DNA of 55,505 nt from Phycisphaerales bacterium (GTDB lineage: Bacteria; Planctomycetota; Phycisphaerae; Phycisphaerales; SM1A02): contig JAKVBU010000010.1 of the NCBI GenBank assembly GCA_022446885.1, positions 101,362-156,866 on the forward strand, in the 5' to 3' direction. Below the pieces are notes generated by a model. The model saw only the letters and a program-made list of their open reading frames with translations. It had not been told where the DNA came from and searched no databases. The position numbers and the translations under genes were made by a program. Of the stretch, positions 7,644 through 16,260 are shown piece by piece. The first letter of the stretch is position 1, and every line of letters starts with the position of its first letter.

Positions 7644-9091
7644 AGCGACTTGACCAGTTCGTCGATCTCGCGACGCCGTTCGCGGATGTCCTTGTAGGTG
7701 ATGTCCTTGCGAGCGATGCCCGAGCAGATCTCCAAAGCCGCTCGAGCCCGCTCCTCTGATTGCTCCGAACGAGCTGCTTCAATGAGCGAGAGCATCAGGT
7801 CGTAGCGAATCTCCAGTTCAAGGCCCGCTTCGGTGGCGTCAATCTTGGACAGCACTTCCTTGAATTCAGCGATCGCTTCTGAATGCCAGCCTTCAGATGC
7901 AAAGCACAGCCCCAGTTTGTGGCCAGCCCGGCTGCGTAGGCGAGGCTCATCCTTCGCTTTCTGGAAGCAGCCCATCGCAGTCTCGATTTTCTGTTGTCGA
8001 AATGCGACCTCTCCCAGATGGAATCGAATCTGTCGATCCGTGGGGTAGCGATCCGCCCGTTCGCCATATTCCTTGGCTTCGAAGGCCAGCAGTTGTTCTT
8101 CGAGCGATGCCGCTCTTTCAGCGCCATCTTCTTCGGCTCGTTCCGTGATGTCTCGGATGCGCAACCGGAATCGCTGAATGCGGATGTCGCCGGCGGCCAT
8201 CCGGAACCGGTACTCACCGGTGGACTTGTAGCCCGTCATGAAGACATCTTCGGCCTTCTTGAGAGAGGTTTCATCACCTTGGCGTCGAAGCAGCGTGCCG
8301 TATCGATTGACGTTTTCAGGTACGTCGGGCGACTCCTTGAAGCTCTTTCGGGCCCGAGCCAACACTCGATCGCTGCCGCCGCCAACCCCGGCAATGGACT
8401 CCTCCTCCTCCAGCTCACGCTGCTTGTCCATGTCCTTCACGAATGAGCGGAATCCACCTTCTTGACCAATGGCATCTTCGTAGCCCCCCTGAGCCATGGC
8501 TCGTTGGGCCGACAGGTCCTTGATCGACTGATCAAGGGCTCCATCGGAGGGGTCGTGCTCCAAGGCGAGTTGCCCGGCCTGGAGGGCTTCGTCCCAAGCG
8601 CCAATCTCGGAGCAGGCATCCTTGACCGAAACCAAGGGCGCCTTGCCAGTCTTCTTCCAATGTCGAACGATGCCCAGCACATGCGGTGCAAAGAACCGGC
8701 CGGCTTGGTGCAGAGGGGCAGGAGCAGCAGCGTCGAGCGCCTTGACCGCAAGGCCGCCGTTTTCCAGATCGCTCATCCAGAGGGCCAGCGCCTCAGCAAA
8801 GGCGGTCATGTCCGGATGGCCACCCAGCCCCTTCAGATCATTGGCCTTGAGGCGTTTTCCGCCGTCCTGCCGGTGCCGTAGTGCGGCCTGAAGAATGCCG
8901 TTGTGCCCTCTGTCGGACTCCGGGTCAAGTGCGATGCCGGTGGCGAAGTAGATGATCGCCGTGGAGACCTGCCCGGAGTTGACCTGAACCGAGGCATGGT
9001 CGAACCACTTCACAGCCTTCTGTGGTTCGGCCACGAACGGCTTGTCGTCGCCATCGGAATCGCCGGATTTCTTTCTCGGGAAGAGTGCCAA
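7640..9091 (-). CDS. Tetratricopeptide-repeat protein of unknown role
   Basis: About 483 residues, soluble, almost all helical. The N-terminal part reads FPRKKSGD, then a lone TPR-like block (AVKWFDHASVQVNSG); a charged, Glu-rich linker sits mid-protein; further TPR-like helices appear towards the C-terminus (FHLGEVAFRQQKIETAMGCF and HKLGLCFASEGWHSEAI). No catalytic motif is visible. The start is uncertain: I use the TTG at 9091, which gives the FPRKK beginning and leaves 94 bases to def, but a GTG at 9121 or an ATG at 9187 overlapping def are possible. Its stop overlaps the kdsB start, so it heads the kdsB-pyrG operon. Confidence 0.7.
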   Translation of the reverse strand: MALFPRKKSGDSDGDDKPFVAEPQKAVKWFDHASVQVNSGQVSTAIIYFATGIALDPESDRGHNGILQAALRHRQDGGKRLKANDLKGLGGHPDMTAFAEALALWMSDLENGGLAVKALDAAAPAPLHQAGRFFAPHVLGIVRHWKKTGKAPLVSVKDACSEIGAWDEALQAGQLALEHDPSDGALDQSIKDLSAQRAMAQGGYEDAIGQEGGFRSFVKDMDKQRELEEEESIAGVGGGSDRVLARARKSFKESPDVPENVNRYGTLLRRQGDETSLKKAEDVFMTGYKSTGEYRFRMAAGDIRIQRFRLRIRDITERAEEDGAERAASLEEQLLAFEAKEYGERADRYPTDRQIRFHLGEVAFRQQKIETAMGCFQKAKDEPRLRSRAGHKLGLCFASEGWHSEAIAEFKEVLSKIDATEAGLELEIRYDLMLSLIEAARSEQSEERARAALEICSGIARKDITYKDIRERRREIDELVKSL

Positions 9092-9173
9092 GGTGCTTGC
9101 TCGTGACCAGTTGGAATGCACACGGTACTCGCCATGGCTCCAGGGCGGCAAGGCCTGAAGGGAATCGCCGAGA

Positions 9174-9179
9174 TACGAT
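9174..9179 (+). promoter_or_regulatory. -10 hexamer TACGAT, leaderless-type, for def
   Basis: TACGAT lies six bases before the def ATG at 9186. No -35-like hexamer is evident 16-18 bases upstream. This would drive the def-to-mraY operon. Confidence 0.45.
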
Positions 9180-9185
9180 ACTTCC

Positions 9186-9698
9186 ATGAATCTGGAGGGC
9201 CTGTCCATTGTCCTGCATCCGGCCGAGATCCTCACCTCGGTGGCGACCCCTGTTGAGCGGGTCGATGACGACATCAGGGCTCTGGCGCACGCCATGGTCG
9301 AACTCATGGATCAGGCCGATGGCGTCGGTTTGGCGGCCCCGCAGGTCGGCGTAGGGCTGCGGATGTTCGTGACAATTGACCCTGAGGATGAGCGAGGCGC
9401 CCAGGTCTGGATCAACCCCGAACTTGAGGTGATCGATGAAACGAGCCAGTCGGGCATCGAAGGCTGTCTCAGCCTCCCCGGCATCGATGTGAGTGTGGCA
9501 AGGCCTCGAGGGGTGCGAATTCGGGGTTTGGGCCTCGACGGCCAGATGCGTGAGGCTGAGTCCTGTGAGCACATCGCTCGTGTGTGGCAGCACGAGCATG
9601 ATCACCTCGATGGGCGTCTCATCATCGACCGAATGTCAACCATGGATCGCATGCGCAATCGTCGTGCTCTGCGGGCACTCATCGGTCGAGCCACCTGA
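9186..9698 (+). CDS. def: Peptide deformylase
   Basis: A 170-residue metalloenzyme that removes the N-formyl group from new proteins. All three family motifs are present: GVGLAAPQVG, EGCLSLPG (metal-binding Cys) and QHEHDHLDG (the HExxH block with two metal-binding His and the catalytic Glu). Length is typical. It is followed one base later by fmt, the usual partner that formylates initiator Met-tRNA. It is the first gene of a plus-strand run reaching mraY. Confidence 0.95.
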   Translation: MNLEGLSIVLHPAEILTSVATPVERVDDDIRALAHAMVELMDQADGVGLAAPQVGVGLRMFVTIDPEDERGAQVWINPELEVIDETSQSGIEGCLSLPGIDVSVARPRGVRIRGLGLDGQMREAESCEHIARVWQHEHDHLDGRLIIDRMSTMDRMRNRRALRALIGRAT

Positions 9699-9699
9699 C

Positions 9700-10611
9700 A
9701 TGCGTGTGGCCTTCTTCGGATCGGGGGCGTTCGCACTTGCGACCCTCTCGCGTCTGCACGAGAGAGGCTCCATTGTCCGGGTCATCAGCCAGCCCGATCG
9801 CCCTGCTGGTCGGAAGCGGGTACTCACGCCCACTCCGGTGAGCGCCTATGCGCTGGAGCACGGATTGGATCTTGATCGGATCGAAGACGTGAACGCGACG
9901 GAGGCGACGTCCCATCTGCGTGATCTGGACGTGGACGCCTGGGTGGTCATCGCCTTCGGTCAAAAACTCTCATCGCAATTGCTCGAAGACCGCGTGGCCG
10001 TGAATCTGCACGGTTCGCTCCTGCCCAGGTGGCGTGGCGCAGCGCCGATTCATCATGCCATCCTTGCAGGCGATACGCACACTGGCGTGAGTGTCATCAC
10101 GCTTGCCAACGTCATGGATGCCGGGCTGGTATTGGGCAGTCGGTCGATCCCGATCGGTCATACGGACACCACGGCAGATGTACACGATGCGCTGGCTGCA
10201 TTGGGCCCGGACCTGATTGACGAGGTGCTTGCGTCACTTCTGTGCGGTGCGCAAGAGGGCACGCCCCAGGACGCAGCTCTGGTGACGACGGCGCCCAAGC
10301 TCACTCGAGCTGATGCTCAACTGGATCTGAATGCGTCAGCAGATGTCCTACGGAGGCGAATCAACGCTTTGAGCCCTTGGCCAGGGTGTCGTCTGAGGGT
10401 GGATGGCGTCGAACTGCGGCTCTTGCGAGCCGCCTCCAGCGCAGGTGAACTGCCTCTGGGCAAAATGACATCGGCGGGTTTGGTGGGAACGGGCGAGGGG
10501 CTGCTTGAAGTGCTGCAGGTGCAGCCCGCCGGTGGGCGGGTGATGGACATCGGCCAGTGGCTGCCCGGCCGGCGATCCGCAGGTGATCTCATCGTGGAGC
10601 AGATCGGATGA
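9700..10611 (+). CDS. fmt: Methionyl-tRNA formyltransferase
   Basis: A 303-residue enzyme transferring a formyl group from 10-formyl-THF to initiator Met-tRNA. It shows the N-terminal Rossmann-like start RVAFFGSGAFA, the catalytic block NLHGSLLPRWRGAAPIHHAI (Asn and His of the active site) and the D in NVMDAGLVL. The C-terminal RNA-binding OB-like domain begins near residue 205. The start at 9700 is chosen because MRVAFFGSG is the standard beginning and def ends at 9698; a longer frame from 9493 would lie inside def. Its TGA overlaps the ATG of the next gene. Confidence 0.95.
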   Translation: MRVAFFGSGAFALATLSRLHERGSIVRVISQPDRPAGRKRVLTPTPVSAYALEHGLDLDRIEDVNATEATSHLRDLDVDAWVVIAFGQKLSSQLLEDRVAVNLHGSLLPRWRGAAPIHHAILAGDTHTGVSVITLANVMDAGLVLGSRSIPIGHTDTTADVHDALAALGPDLIDEVLASLLCGAQEGTPQDAALVTTAPKLTRADAQLDLNASADVLRRRINALSPWPGCRLRVDGVELRLLRAASSAGELPLGKMTSAGLVGTGEGLLEVLQVQPAGGRVMDIGQWLPGRRSAGDLIVEQIG

Positions 10612-11132
10612 CGTTCGGGCTTGAGTTGTGGGACCTGCTGCGGCCTTCCCGGCGGCGCAAGGCAAAGGCGAGCAAGTCCGCCCCTCCACCTAGATCTCGG
10701 GCGATGCAGGATCGCTACGACGCGTTGGTCGTCGAAATGAAACAAGTCTGGGGGCTGAAAGTTCGCAAGTGGCGTTCTTCCACAAGCGGTGTGGCGTGGG
10801 AGACGCATTGGCGGGACGGCACGATCAGTCGGATGATCGAGTCGCCCTATCCGCGTGGCCCCATGTCGTGCGCCATCTTTCTCCATGAGGTCGGACATCA
10901 TGCTATTGGGCTCTCCTCCATCAAGCCACGCTGCCTCGAGGAGAAGCGGGCATGGGACTGGGCACTCGCCACCATGCGTGAGCGGGGCTTCAACGTGACT
11001 GACCGTGTGATCAAACGCCGAGATGACGCGCTTCGCTATGCCGTGGCGAAGTCAATTCGGCGCAAGATTCGCCGGATTCCACTGGAGATGGTGCCTTGGA
11101 TTCCACCGGGCGTGCGTCTGGAGCCTGCCTGA
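10608..11132 (+). CDS. Small putative zinc metallopeptidase (HEVGHH motif)
   Basis: A 174-residue protein with the zincin signature LHEVGHHAIG (about residues 93-102) followed by CLEEKRAWDWA, whose Glu residues could supply the third zinc ligand. There is no signal peptide or membrane helix, so action in the cytoplasm is inferred. The N-terminus is basic and proline-rich, and the C-terminal half (about 125-160) is also strongly basic, which would suit nucleic-acid or ribosome contact. I do not recognise a named family. ATGA overlap with fmt and only one base before the queA start tie it to a translation-related operon. Confidence 0.7.
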   Translation: MTFGLELWDLLRPSRRRKAKASKSAPPPRSRAMQDRYDALVVEMKQVWGLKVRKWRSSTSGVAWETHWRDGTISRMIESPYPRGPMSCAIFLHEVGHHAIGLSSIKPRCLEEKRAWDWALATMRERGFNVTDRVIKRRDDALRYAVAKSIRRKIRRIPLEMVPWIPPGVRLEPA

Positions 11133-11133
11133 G

Positions 11134-12210
11134 TTGCTGATCGACGAACTCGACTACGACCTGCCTGGAGATCGCATTGCCACGCGGCCCTGTGCCCGCC
11201 GTGAAGACGCAAAGCTCATGGTTGTGCGTCTCTCAGATGGAGTTGCTCCGCCACAACACTGCAGCGTCAGGGATCTGCCCCATCTTCTGCGAGATGGTGA
11301 TCTGCTGGTGCGAAACGACACTGGGGTGTTGGCCGCCCGTTTGCAGGGCCGCCGAGCGGTGCTTGAGGGAGGGAGAGGCGGCGGCCGGGTTGAGGGGCTG
11401 TTTCTGGAGCAACTACCACGAGGGGAGTGGCGGGTGCTCCTTGAGGGCAAGGGGCGTCTTCGGCCTGGAGAACGAATCGATCTGGGCGAGACGCTTTCGA
11501 TCACGCTCCGTGAGCGATCCGGGCATGGCTGGATCGTCGAGCCTTCTTCAACTGCACCGCCCGCAGCGCTGTTGAGCGACTGTGGCCGCACGCCGCTTCC
11601 GCCCTACATCCTCCGTGCTCGACGCACCCGTGGAGAGCAGATTGACGATGCAGACGATCGCCGTTGGTACGCCACGACGTTTGCCCGAGCCGGGGCCTGT
11701 GGATCAGTGGCAGCTCCGACGGCTGGCCTGCACTTGAGCGAGGCACTTGATGCTCGACTGCACGAACGGGGCGTGGAGACGCTCGCCGTCACGCTGCATG
11801 TGGGTGAAGGCACCTTTCGGCCGGTTGAGTCAGCAACGCTCGATGCTCACAAAATGCACGAGGAGGCTTTCCACGTCGGGGCTGAGGCCATGGCCCGACT
11901 GGCGCAGGGCGTGGCCAAACCTGGGCGACTGATCGCACTGGGCACCACCACGACGCGTCTGCTGGAGTCTCTGCCAGAGCAACTTCCAGAGGGGCAGCTC
12001 TCTGGTTCGACGGATCTGTGTATTGCGCCGGGGCACCAGTGGAAGCGAGTAGAGGGCTTGATGACCAATTTTCACCTGCCTCGTTCTACGCTGCTGGCGC
12101 TGGTCGCGGCATTTACCGGGCTCGATCGACTGCTCGAGCTCTACGCAATCGCGATCGAGCACGAGTACCGGTTTTATTCCTACGGCGATGCGATGTTGAT
12201 CCTGCCCTGA
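11134..12210 (+). CDS. queA: S-adenosylmethionine:tRNA ribosyltransferase-isomerase
   Basis: A 358-residue enzyme that builds epoxyqueuosine on tRNA in the queuosine pathway. The family blocks are all visible: LPGDRIATRPC at the start, VRNDTGVLAARL, TAGLHLSE, TLHVGEGTFRPV with HKMHEE, and NFHLPRSTLLALVAAF near the end. I take the TTG at 11134, one base after the preceding stop, because it gives the normal length (E. coli 356) and begins just before the conserved IDELDYDLP. The frame stays open upstream to 11023 only as an overlap with the zincin gene. Confidence 0.93.
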   Translation: MLIDELDYDLPGDRIATRPCARREDAKLMVVRLSDGVAPPQHCSVRDLPHLLRDGDLLVRNDTGVLAARLQGRRAVLEGGRGGGRVEGLFLEQLPRGEWRVLLEGKGRLRPGERIDLGETLSITLRERSGHGWIVEPSSTAPPAALLSDCGRTPLPPYILRARRTRGEQIDDADDRRWYATTFARAGACGSVAAPTAGLHLSEALDARLHERGVETLAVTLHVGEGTFRPVESATLDAHKMHEEAFHVGAEAMARLAQGVAKPGRLIALGTTTTRLLESLPEQLPEGQLSGSTDLCIAPGHQWKRVEGLMTNFHLPRSTLLALVAAFTGLDRLLELYAIAIEHEYRFYSYGDAMLILP

Positions 12211-12211
12211 C

Positions 12212-13723
12212 GTGCCCGAACCCAACGCCAATCCTGCTGCCGCCGACCTCAAGCATCTGCTGCGTGATGAAGTTGTCCAACTGCACAACGGTGCAGGCGC
12301 ATTGCGGCCACGACGTGTTGTTGAAGACTCACGTCTGGTCGAATCTGGAGACGTGTTTCTGGCCCGCCCCGGCGCCTCAGTTGACGGTCGTGAACTGATT
12401 GACGTGGCCATCGAGGGCGGCGCTCAGTTGATCCTGACCGATCAGGAGACGGCTTGCCGGTTGGCGTGCCCGTGTATCGGCGCTGATGAGGTCCAAGGTG
12501 TGGGGGCCCGATTGGCGCATGCACTGGCTGATTGGCCAACTGCGCACATGGCAGTGACGGGGATCACCGGAACCAACGGCAAGAGCACCTGCGCCTGGTT
12601 GCTGCAGCATGTTCTGCAGGTCACGGGGCACGCCTGCGGTCTGGTTGGGGGCATTCAGAATTTCGACGGCCGGGGTTGGTCCGATGCCGCGCTGACAACA
12701 CCGCCAGCGTGCGAGCTGGCCTCGCTGCTGTCCTCAATGCAGACGGCTTGCTGCACACATGTCGCAATGGAGGTGAGCTCACAAGGCATCGCCACAGGGC
12801 GCATCGAAGGTGTCGAATTTGCAACGGGCATCTTCACCAATCTGAGTGGTGACCATCTTGATCTGCACGGGGATCTCGAGACCTATGCCGCGATCAAGTG
12901 CGACTGGATGGCGTCACTTGGCCAGCAGGCGACGAGGATCATCAATACAGATGATGCAGTAGGCAGACGCCTTGCGAAGCGATGCGGCGGGAGGGGCGAT
13001 GTGCTCACCTGCGGCCGCGGCGGCGATCTGCAGGTGGAGAGGCATGATGCTTCGCTCGATGGTCAGACGCTGGGCGTGCACACGCCTTGGGGAAGCGCCG
13101 AGGTTCATCTGTCGCTTGTGGGCGAGCACAACGCCTTCAATGCACTACAGGTAGCGGCCGCTGCCAGCGTCGCTGGATGTGAACTGGAGGCCATCGCCTC
13201 GGCGATGGCCTCGGCGCGACCACCGCGCGGTCGGCTCGATCGGGTTCCCGCCCCACCTGGCAGCCCAAGGGTGTTCGTGGACTTCGCACACACGGATGGG
13301 GCGCTCGATTCGGCCTGCGGGGCCCTGGCCCGCTTGGTGCCTGCTGGAGGGCGGTTGATTCTGGTGATGGGCTGTGGGGGAGACCGTGACCAGACCAAAC
13401 GCCCTCGAATGGGGCGTGTCGGCGCCGCCCATGCCGATTTGCTCTGGTTGACGTCGGACAACCCACGTTCAGAGGACCCCGAAGCCATCATCGACATGAT
13501 CGAAGCGGGGGTGCCTGTTGAACACCGGGTCAGAGTTCGCCGAACGAGTGATCGCCGCAAAGCAATCGAGGCGGCGCTGGCTCAGGCCGGTGCTGGCGAT
13601 GTCGTGCTGATTGCCGGCAAGGGACATGAGGCCCTGCAGATTGTCGGAGATGAGGCCCTGCCATTCGACGATGCCCGAGTTGCGGCCCAAGTACTTGCGC
13701 AGGGAACTGGCCACGATGCCTGA
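12212..13723 (+). CDS. murE: UDP-N-acetylmuramoyl-tripeptide synthetase, meso-DAP-adding
   Basis: A 503-residue cytosolic Mur ligase. It has the ATP loop GITGTNGKST (residues 116-125), the carbamylated-lysine region ending in AIKCDWM, and GEHNAFNALQVAAAA. The substrate-selecting motif reads DNPRSEDP; DNPR is the form found in ligases that add meso-diaminopimelate, so a Gram-negative-type stem peptide is inferred. It starts at a GTG one base after the queA stop and overlaps murF. The presence of murE, murF and mraY together shows that this organism makes peptidoglycan. Confidence 0.95.
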   Translation: MPEPNANPAAADLKHLLRDEVVQLHNGAGALRPRRVVEDSRLVESGDVFLARPGASVDGRELIDVAIEGGAQLILTDQETACRLACPCIGADEVQGVGARLAHALADWPTAHMAVTGITGTNGKSTCAWLLQHVLQVTGHACGLVGGIQNFDGRGWSDAALTTPPACELASLLSSMQTACCTHVAMEVSSQGIATGRIEGVEFATGIFTNLSGDHLDLHGDLETYAAIKCDWMASLGQQATRIINTDDAVGRRLAKRCGGRGDVLTCGRGGDLQVERHDASLDGQTLGVHTPWGSAEVHLSLVGEHNAFNALQVAAAASVAGCELEAIASAMASARPPRGRLDRVPAPPGSPRVFVDFAHTDGALDSACGALARLVPAGGRLILVMGCGGDRDQTKRPRMGRVGAAHADLLWLTSDNPRSEDPEAIIDMIEAGVPVEHRVRVRRTSDRRKAIEAALAQAGAGDVVLIAGKGHEALQIVGDEALPFDDARVAAQVLAQGTGHDA

Positions 13724-15089
13724 GATGATGGCGACGCTTGCTGAGTTGGCACAGGCCGCAGGCGGTGCGTGCAGGGGGCCGAGCGAGGGCTCGGTCACCG
13801 GCGTGTTTCATGACACCAGATCGCCTCTGGCAGGCGGGCTATACATCGCCTTGAGGGGGCCTGTGCACGATGGCCACGAGCATCTGGAGGCGGCCCTGAA
13901 GGCAGGGGCCAGCGCCGTGTTGGTGGACCGGCCCTGCCCCGGGCTCGAGGGAGTTGCCGCCATTGAGGTGCCCGACACAAAGGCGGCACTCCTTGAACTG
14001 GCCCGATGGTGGCGTGGCCGCTTGAGCGGCACGCGGGTCATCGGTGTCACCGGAACCGCTGGCAAGACAACGACCAAAGACCTGCTGCAGGCGATCGGCA
14101 ACGCCTCAGGCAGCGCCTTTGCATCTCCCAGGTCGTTCAACAACGACATCGGGGTGCCCTTGACGATTCTGGGTGCTCGACGGGGAGACGACATGCTTGT
14201 CGCCGAGGTGGGCACGAGTTCGCCGGGTGAGATCGGTCCATTGGCGTCGCTGCTGAAGCCCCATGTAGCGGTGATCACCTGCATCGGCGCCGGCCATCTT
14301 GATGCGCTGGGAACAATCGAGGGCGTCCGTCAGGAGAAGTACGACCTCGCTCGGGCGGCCAGCGAGCAGGTGATCATCGCCCATCAGGGACTCGATCTGC
14401 CCGAGGTGGACGTGCCCGTGATGACGTTTGGTGACAACGAGGCTGCCGACGCCGTGGTCTCCATCAATGTGGCAAGTCAGCGTGTGAGGGTGTCTGGCAC
14501 CTCATGGCCCATGGTGCTTCAAGGCAGGCATGGGGCCATGAACATCGCTGCAGCTGTCCTTGCCGCCAAGGCCTGTGGGTGCGATGACACGGCGATTTCG
14601 ACGGGGCTGCATGCAGCCAACATCACGCAAGGGCGATTCACCGTGTTCGAGACTGGCACCGCCCAGGTGATCGACGATACGTGGAACAGCAACCCCCTTT
14701 CGGCCGCTGCAGCCCTTGACTCGACTGAGGCCACTGCCGGCAAGATGCCTGTCGCCCTGGTGCTGGGAGAGATGAAGGAACTGGGAGAACTGTCCGCCGC
14801 CGCCCATGGGGAGTTGGTTGATCGGGTTGCAGCACTTCGGAATCGGGTGCAGGTTGTCGCTGTGGCGTGGGTCGGCCACGCATTTGTGCCATTGGTTGAG
14901 CCAACGCAGGACACCATTGTGCTGCCCGAAGCCTCAGAGGCAGCCATGGACGAGGCTGCCGCTCACGTCGCCGGCGAACGTCGAGTGGTGCTCGTCAAGG
15001 GTTCGAGATCACTTCGTCTCGAGCGAGTTGTGCAACGTTTGCGCGCCGATTCGGATGTTCGCGGGGCTCGACGGACGATGAGTCACTGA
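13716..15089 (+). CDS. murF: UDP-N-acetylmuramoyl-tripeptide--D-alanyl-D-alanine ligase
   Basis: A 457-residue Mur ligase that adds D-Ala-D-Ala to complete the cytoplasmic precursor. ATP loop GVTGTAGKTTTKD, the block SFNNDIGVPLTIL, EVGTSSPGEI and GRHGAMNIAAAVLAA all fit the family, as does the DDTWNSNPLS region. Three ATGs compete at 13716, 13725 and 13728. I use 13716 because AGGGA lies ten bases before it; the later two would give the more usual MATLAELAQ beginning. It overlaps the murE end by eight bases, and mraY follows after one base. Confidence 0.94.
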   Translation: MPEMMATLAELAQAAGGACRGPSEGSVTGVFHDTRSPLAGGLYIALRGPVHDGHEHLEAALKAGASAVLVDRPCPGLEGVAAIEVPDTKAALLELARWWRGRLSGTRVIGVTGTAGKTTTKDLLQAIGNASGSAFASPRSFNNDIGVPLTILGARRGDDMLVAEVGTSSPGEIGPLASLLKPHVAVITCIGAGHLDALGTIEGVRQEKYDLARAASEQVIIAHQGLDLPEVDVPVMTFGDNEAADAVVSINVASQRVRVSGTSWPMVLQGRHGAMNIAAAVLAAKACGCDDTAISTGLHAANITQGRFTVFETGTAQVIDDTWNSNPLSAAAALDSTEATAGKMPVALVLGEMKELGELSAAAHGELVDRVAALRNRVQVVAVAWVGHAFVPLVEPTQDTIVLPEASEAAMDEAAAHVAGERRVVLVKGSRSLRLERVVQRLRADSDVRGARRTMSH

Positions 15090-15090
15090 C

Positions 15091-16260
15091 GTGCTGTACC
15101 ACCTGCTGCAATCCAGTGATGCCTGGCTCGAGGAGATGGGTGTCTACTCCCTCATGCAGGTGCTGTACCAGATCGAGTTCCGGGCCTTTGCCGCGGCGAT
15201 CGCAGCGTGGGCCTTCGTGTTGGTGGCGGGCAGGCCGTTCATCAACTGGCTGCGGCGGATGAAGATCGGCGACGTGCCGGAGTTCAATCGCGAGGCGCTG
15301 AACCAGATCATGCGGTCAAAGGCCGCCACACCGACGATGGGGGGCGCGCTGATCATTGGCGGCATCCTCACGAGTGTTCTGCTGCTGGGCGACCTGACCA
15401 ATCGGTATCTGCACTTGGCGCTGGTCGTCATGATCTGGCTCGGGCTGGTGGGCGGGGCCGATGACTGGCTCAAACTCACCACGGCTCGGCGGGCGCCTGG
15501 CTCCCGTGACGGCCTCCGGCCCTGGGAAAAACTGCTGTTTCAACTCGGCCTGGGTTTCATTGCAGCCGTTTTTCTGTGGCGGCTGACCGGTGACAACGAG
15601 GCGGCTCGATCACTGGTTCTGCCGTTTCAACGGACCTACGTACCGATGCAGGAAGGGCTCGTGCTGGAGCCGAGCGTCATCGTTCTGGGATTCCCATTCT
15701 TCGTGATCAGTGTGATGCTGCTGGTGGCATTCACCAGTAATGCCGTGAACATCACCGACGGCCTCGATGGGCTTGCCCCGGGCACGATGCTGATTGCCTC
15801 GCTCGCCGTGATGTTGCTGTGCTACGTGGCGGGTTCTCCCGAGCGAGCTCAGTACATGTTGTTCCCCTATGTGGAAGGCGCTCTCGAACTCATGGTTGTG
15901 ACTGGGGCCATGGCCGGAGCCTGCCTTGGCTTTCTCTGGTTCAATTGCCAGCCCGCCTCGGTCTACATGGGCGACACCGGGTCACTGCCCTTGGGTGGTC
16001 TGTTGGCGACGATCGCCTGTGCAATCAGGCAGGAAGTGCTGCTGCTGATCATTGGCGGCGTTTTCTTCTTCGAGGCTGCGAGTGTGATGTTGCAGGTGGG
16101 CTACTTCAAACTCACCGGTGGCAAGCGGATCTTCCGCTGCGCTCCGATTCACCATCACTTCCACATGGGCGGGTGGCAGGAAAATCAGGTGGTGGTGCGT
16201 TTCTGGATTCTGGGGGTGATGCTGGCGGTGGGAGCGCTGGTGCTGCTCAAACTTCGCTGA
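15091..16260 (+). CDS. mraY: Phospho-N-acetylmuramoyl-pentapeptide-transferase
   Basis: A 389-residue inner-membrane enzyme with about ten hydrophobic helices that moves the MurNAc-pentapeptide onto undecaprenyl phosphate, making lipid I. Key blocks: SKAATPTMGGALI, FTSNAVNITDGLDGLAPG (catalytic Asp residues), YMGDTGSLPLGG and APIHHHFHMGGWQE. It starts at a GTG one base after murF. Its last 14 bases overlap the end of the convergent pseudouridine synthase gene. No ftsW, murD or murG follows, so the division cluster stops here. Confidence 0.96.
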   Translation: MLYHLLQSSDAWLEEMGVYSLMQVLYQIEFRAFAAAIAAWAFVLVAGRPFINWLRRMKIGDVPEFNREALNQIMRSKAATPTMGGALIIGGILTSVLLLGDLTNRYLHLALVVMIWLGLVGGADDWLKLTTARRAPGSRDGLRPWEKLLFQLGLGFIAAVFLWRLTGDNEAARSLVLPFQRTYVPMQEGLVLEPSVIVLGFPFFVISVMLLVAFTSNAVNITDGLDGLAPGTMLIASLAVMLLCYVAGSPERAQYMLFPYVEGALELMVVTGAMAGACLGFLWFNCQPASVYMGDTGSLPLGGLLATIACAIRQEVLLLIIGGVFFFEAASVMLQVGYFKLTGGKRIFRCAPIHHHFHMGGWQENQVVVRFWILGVMLAVGALVLLKLR

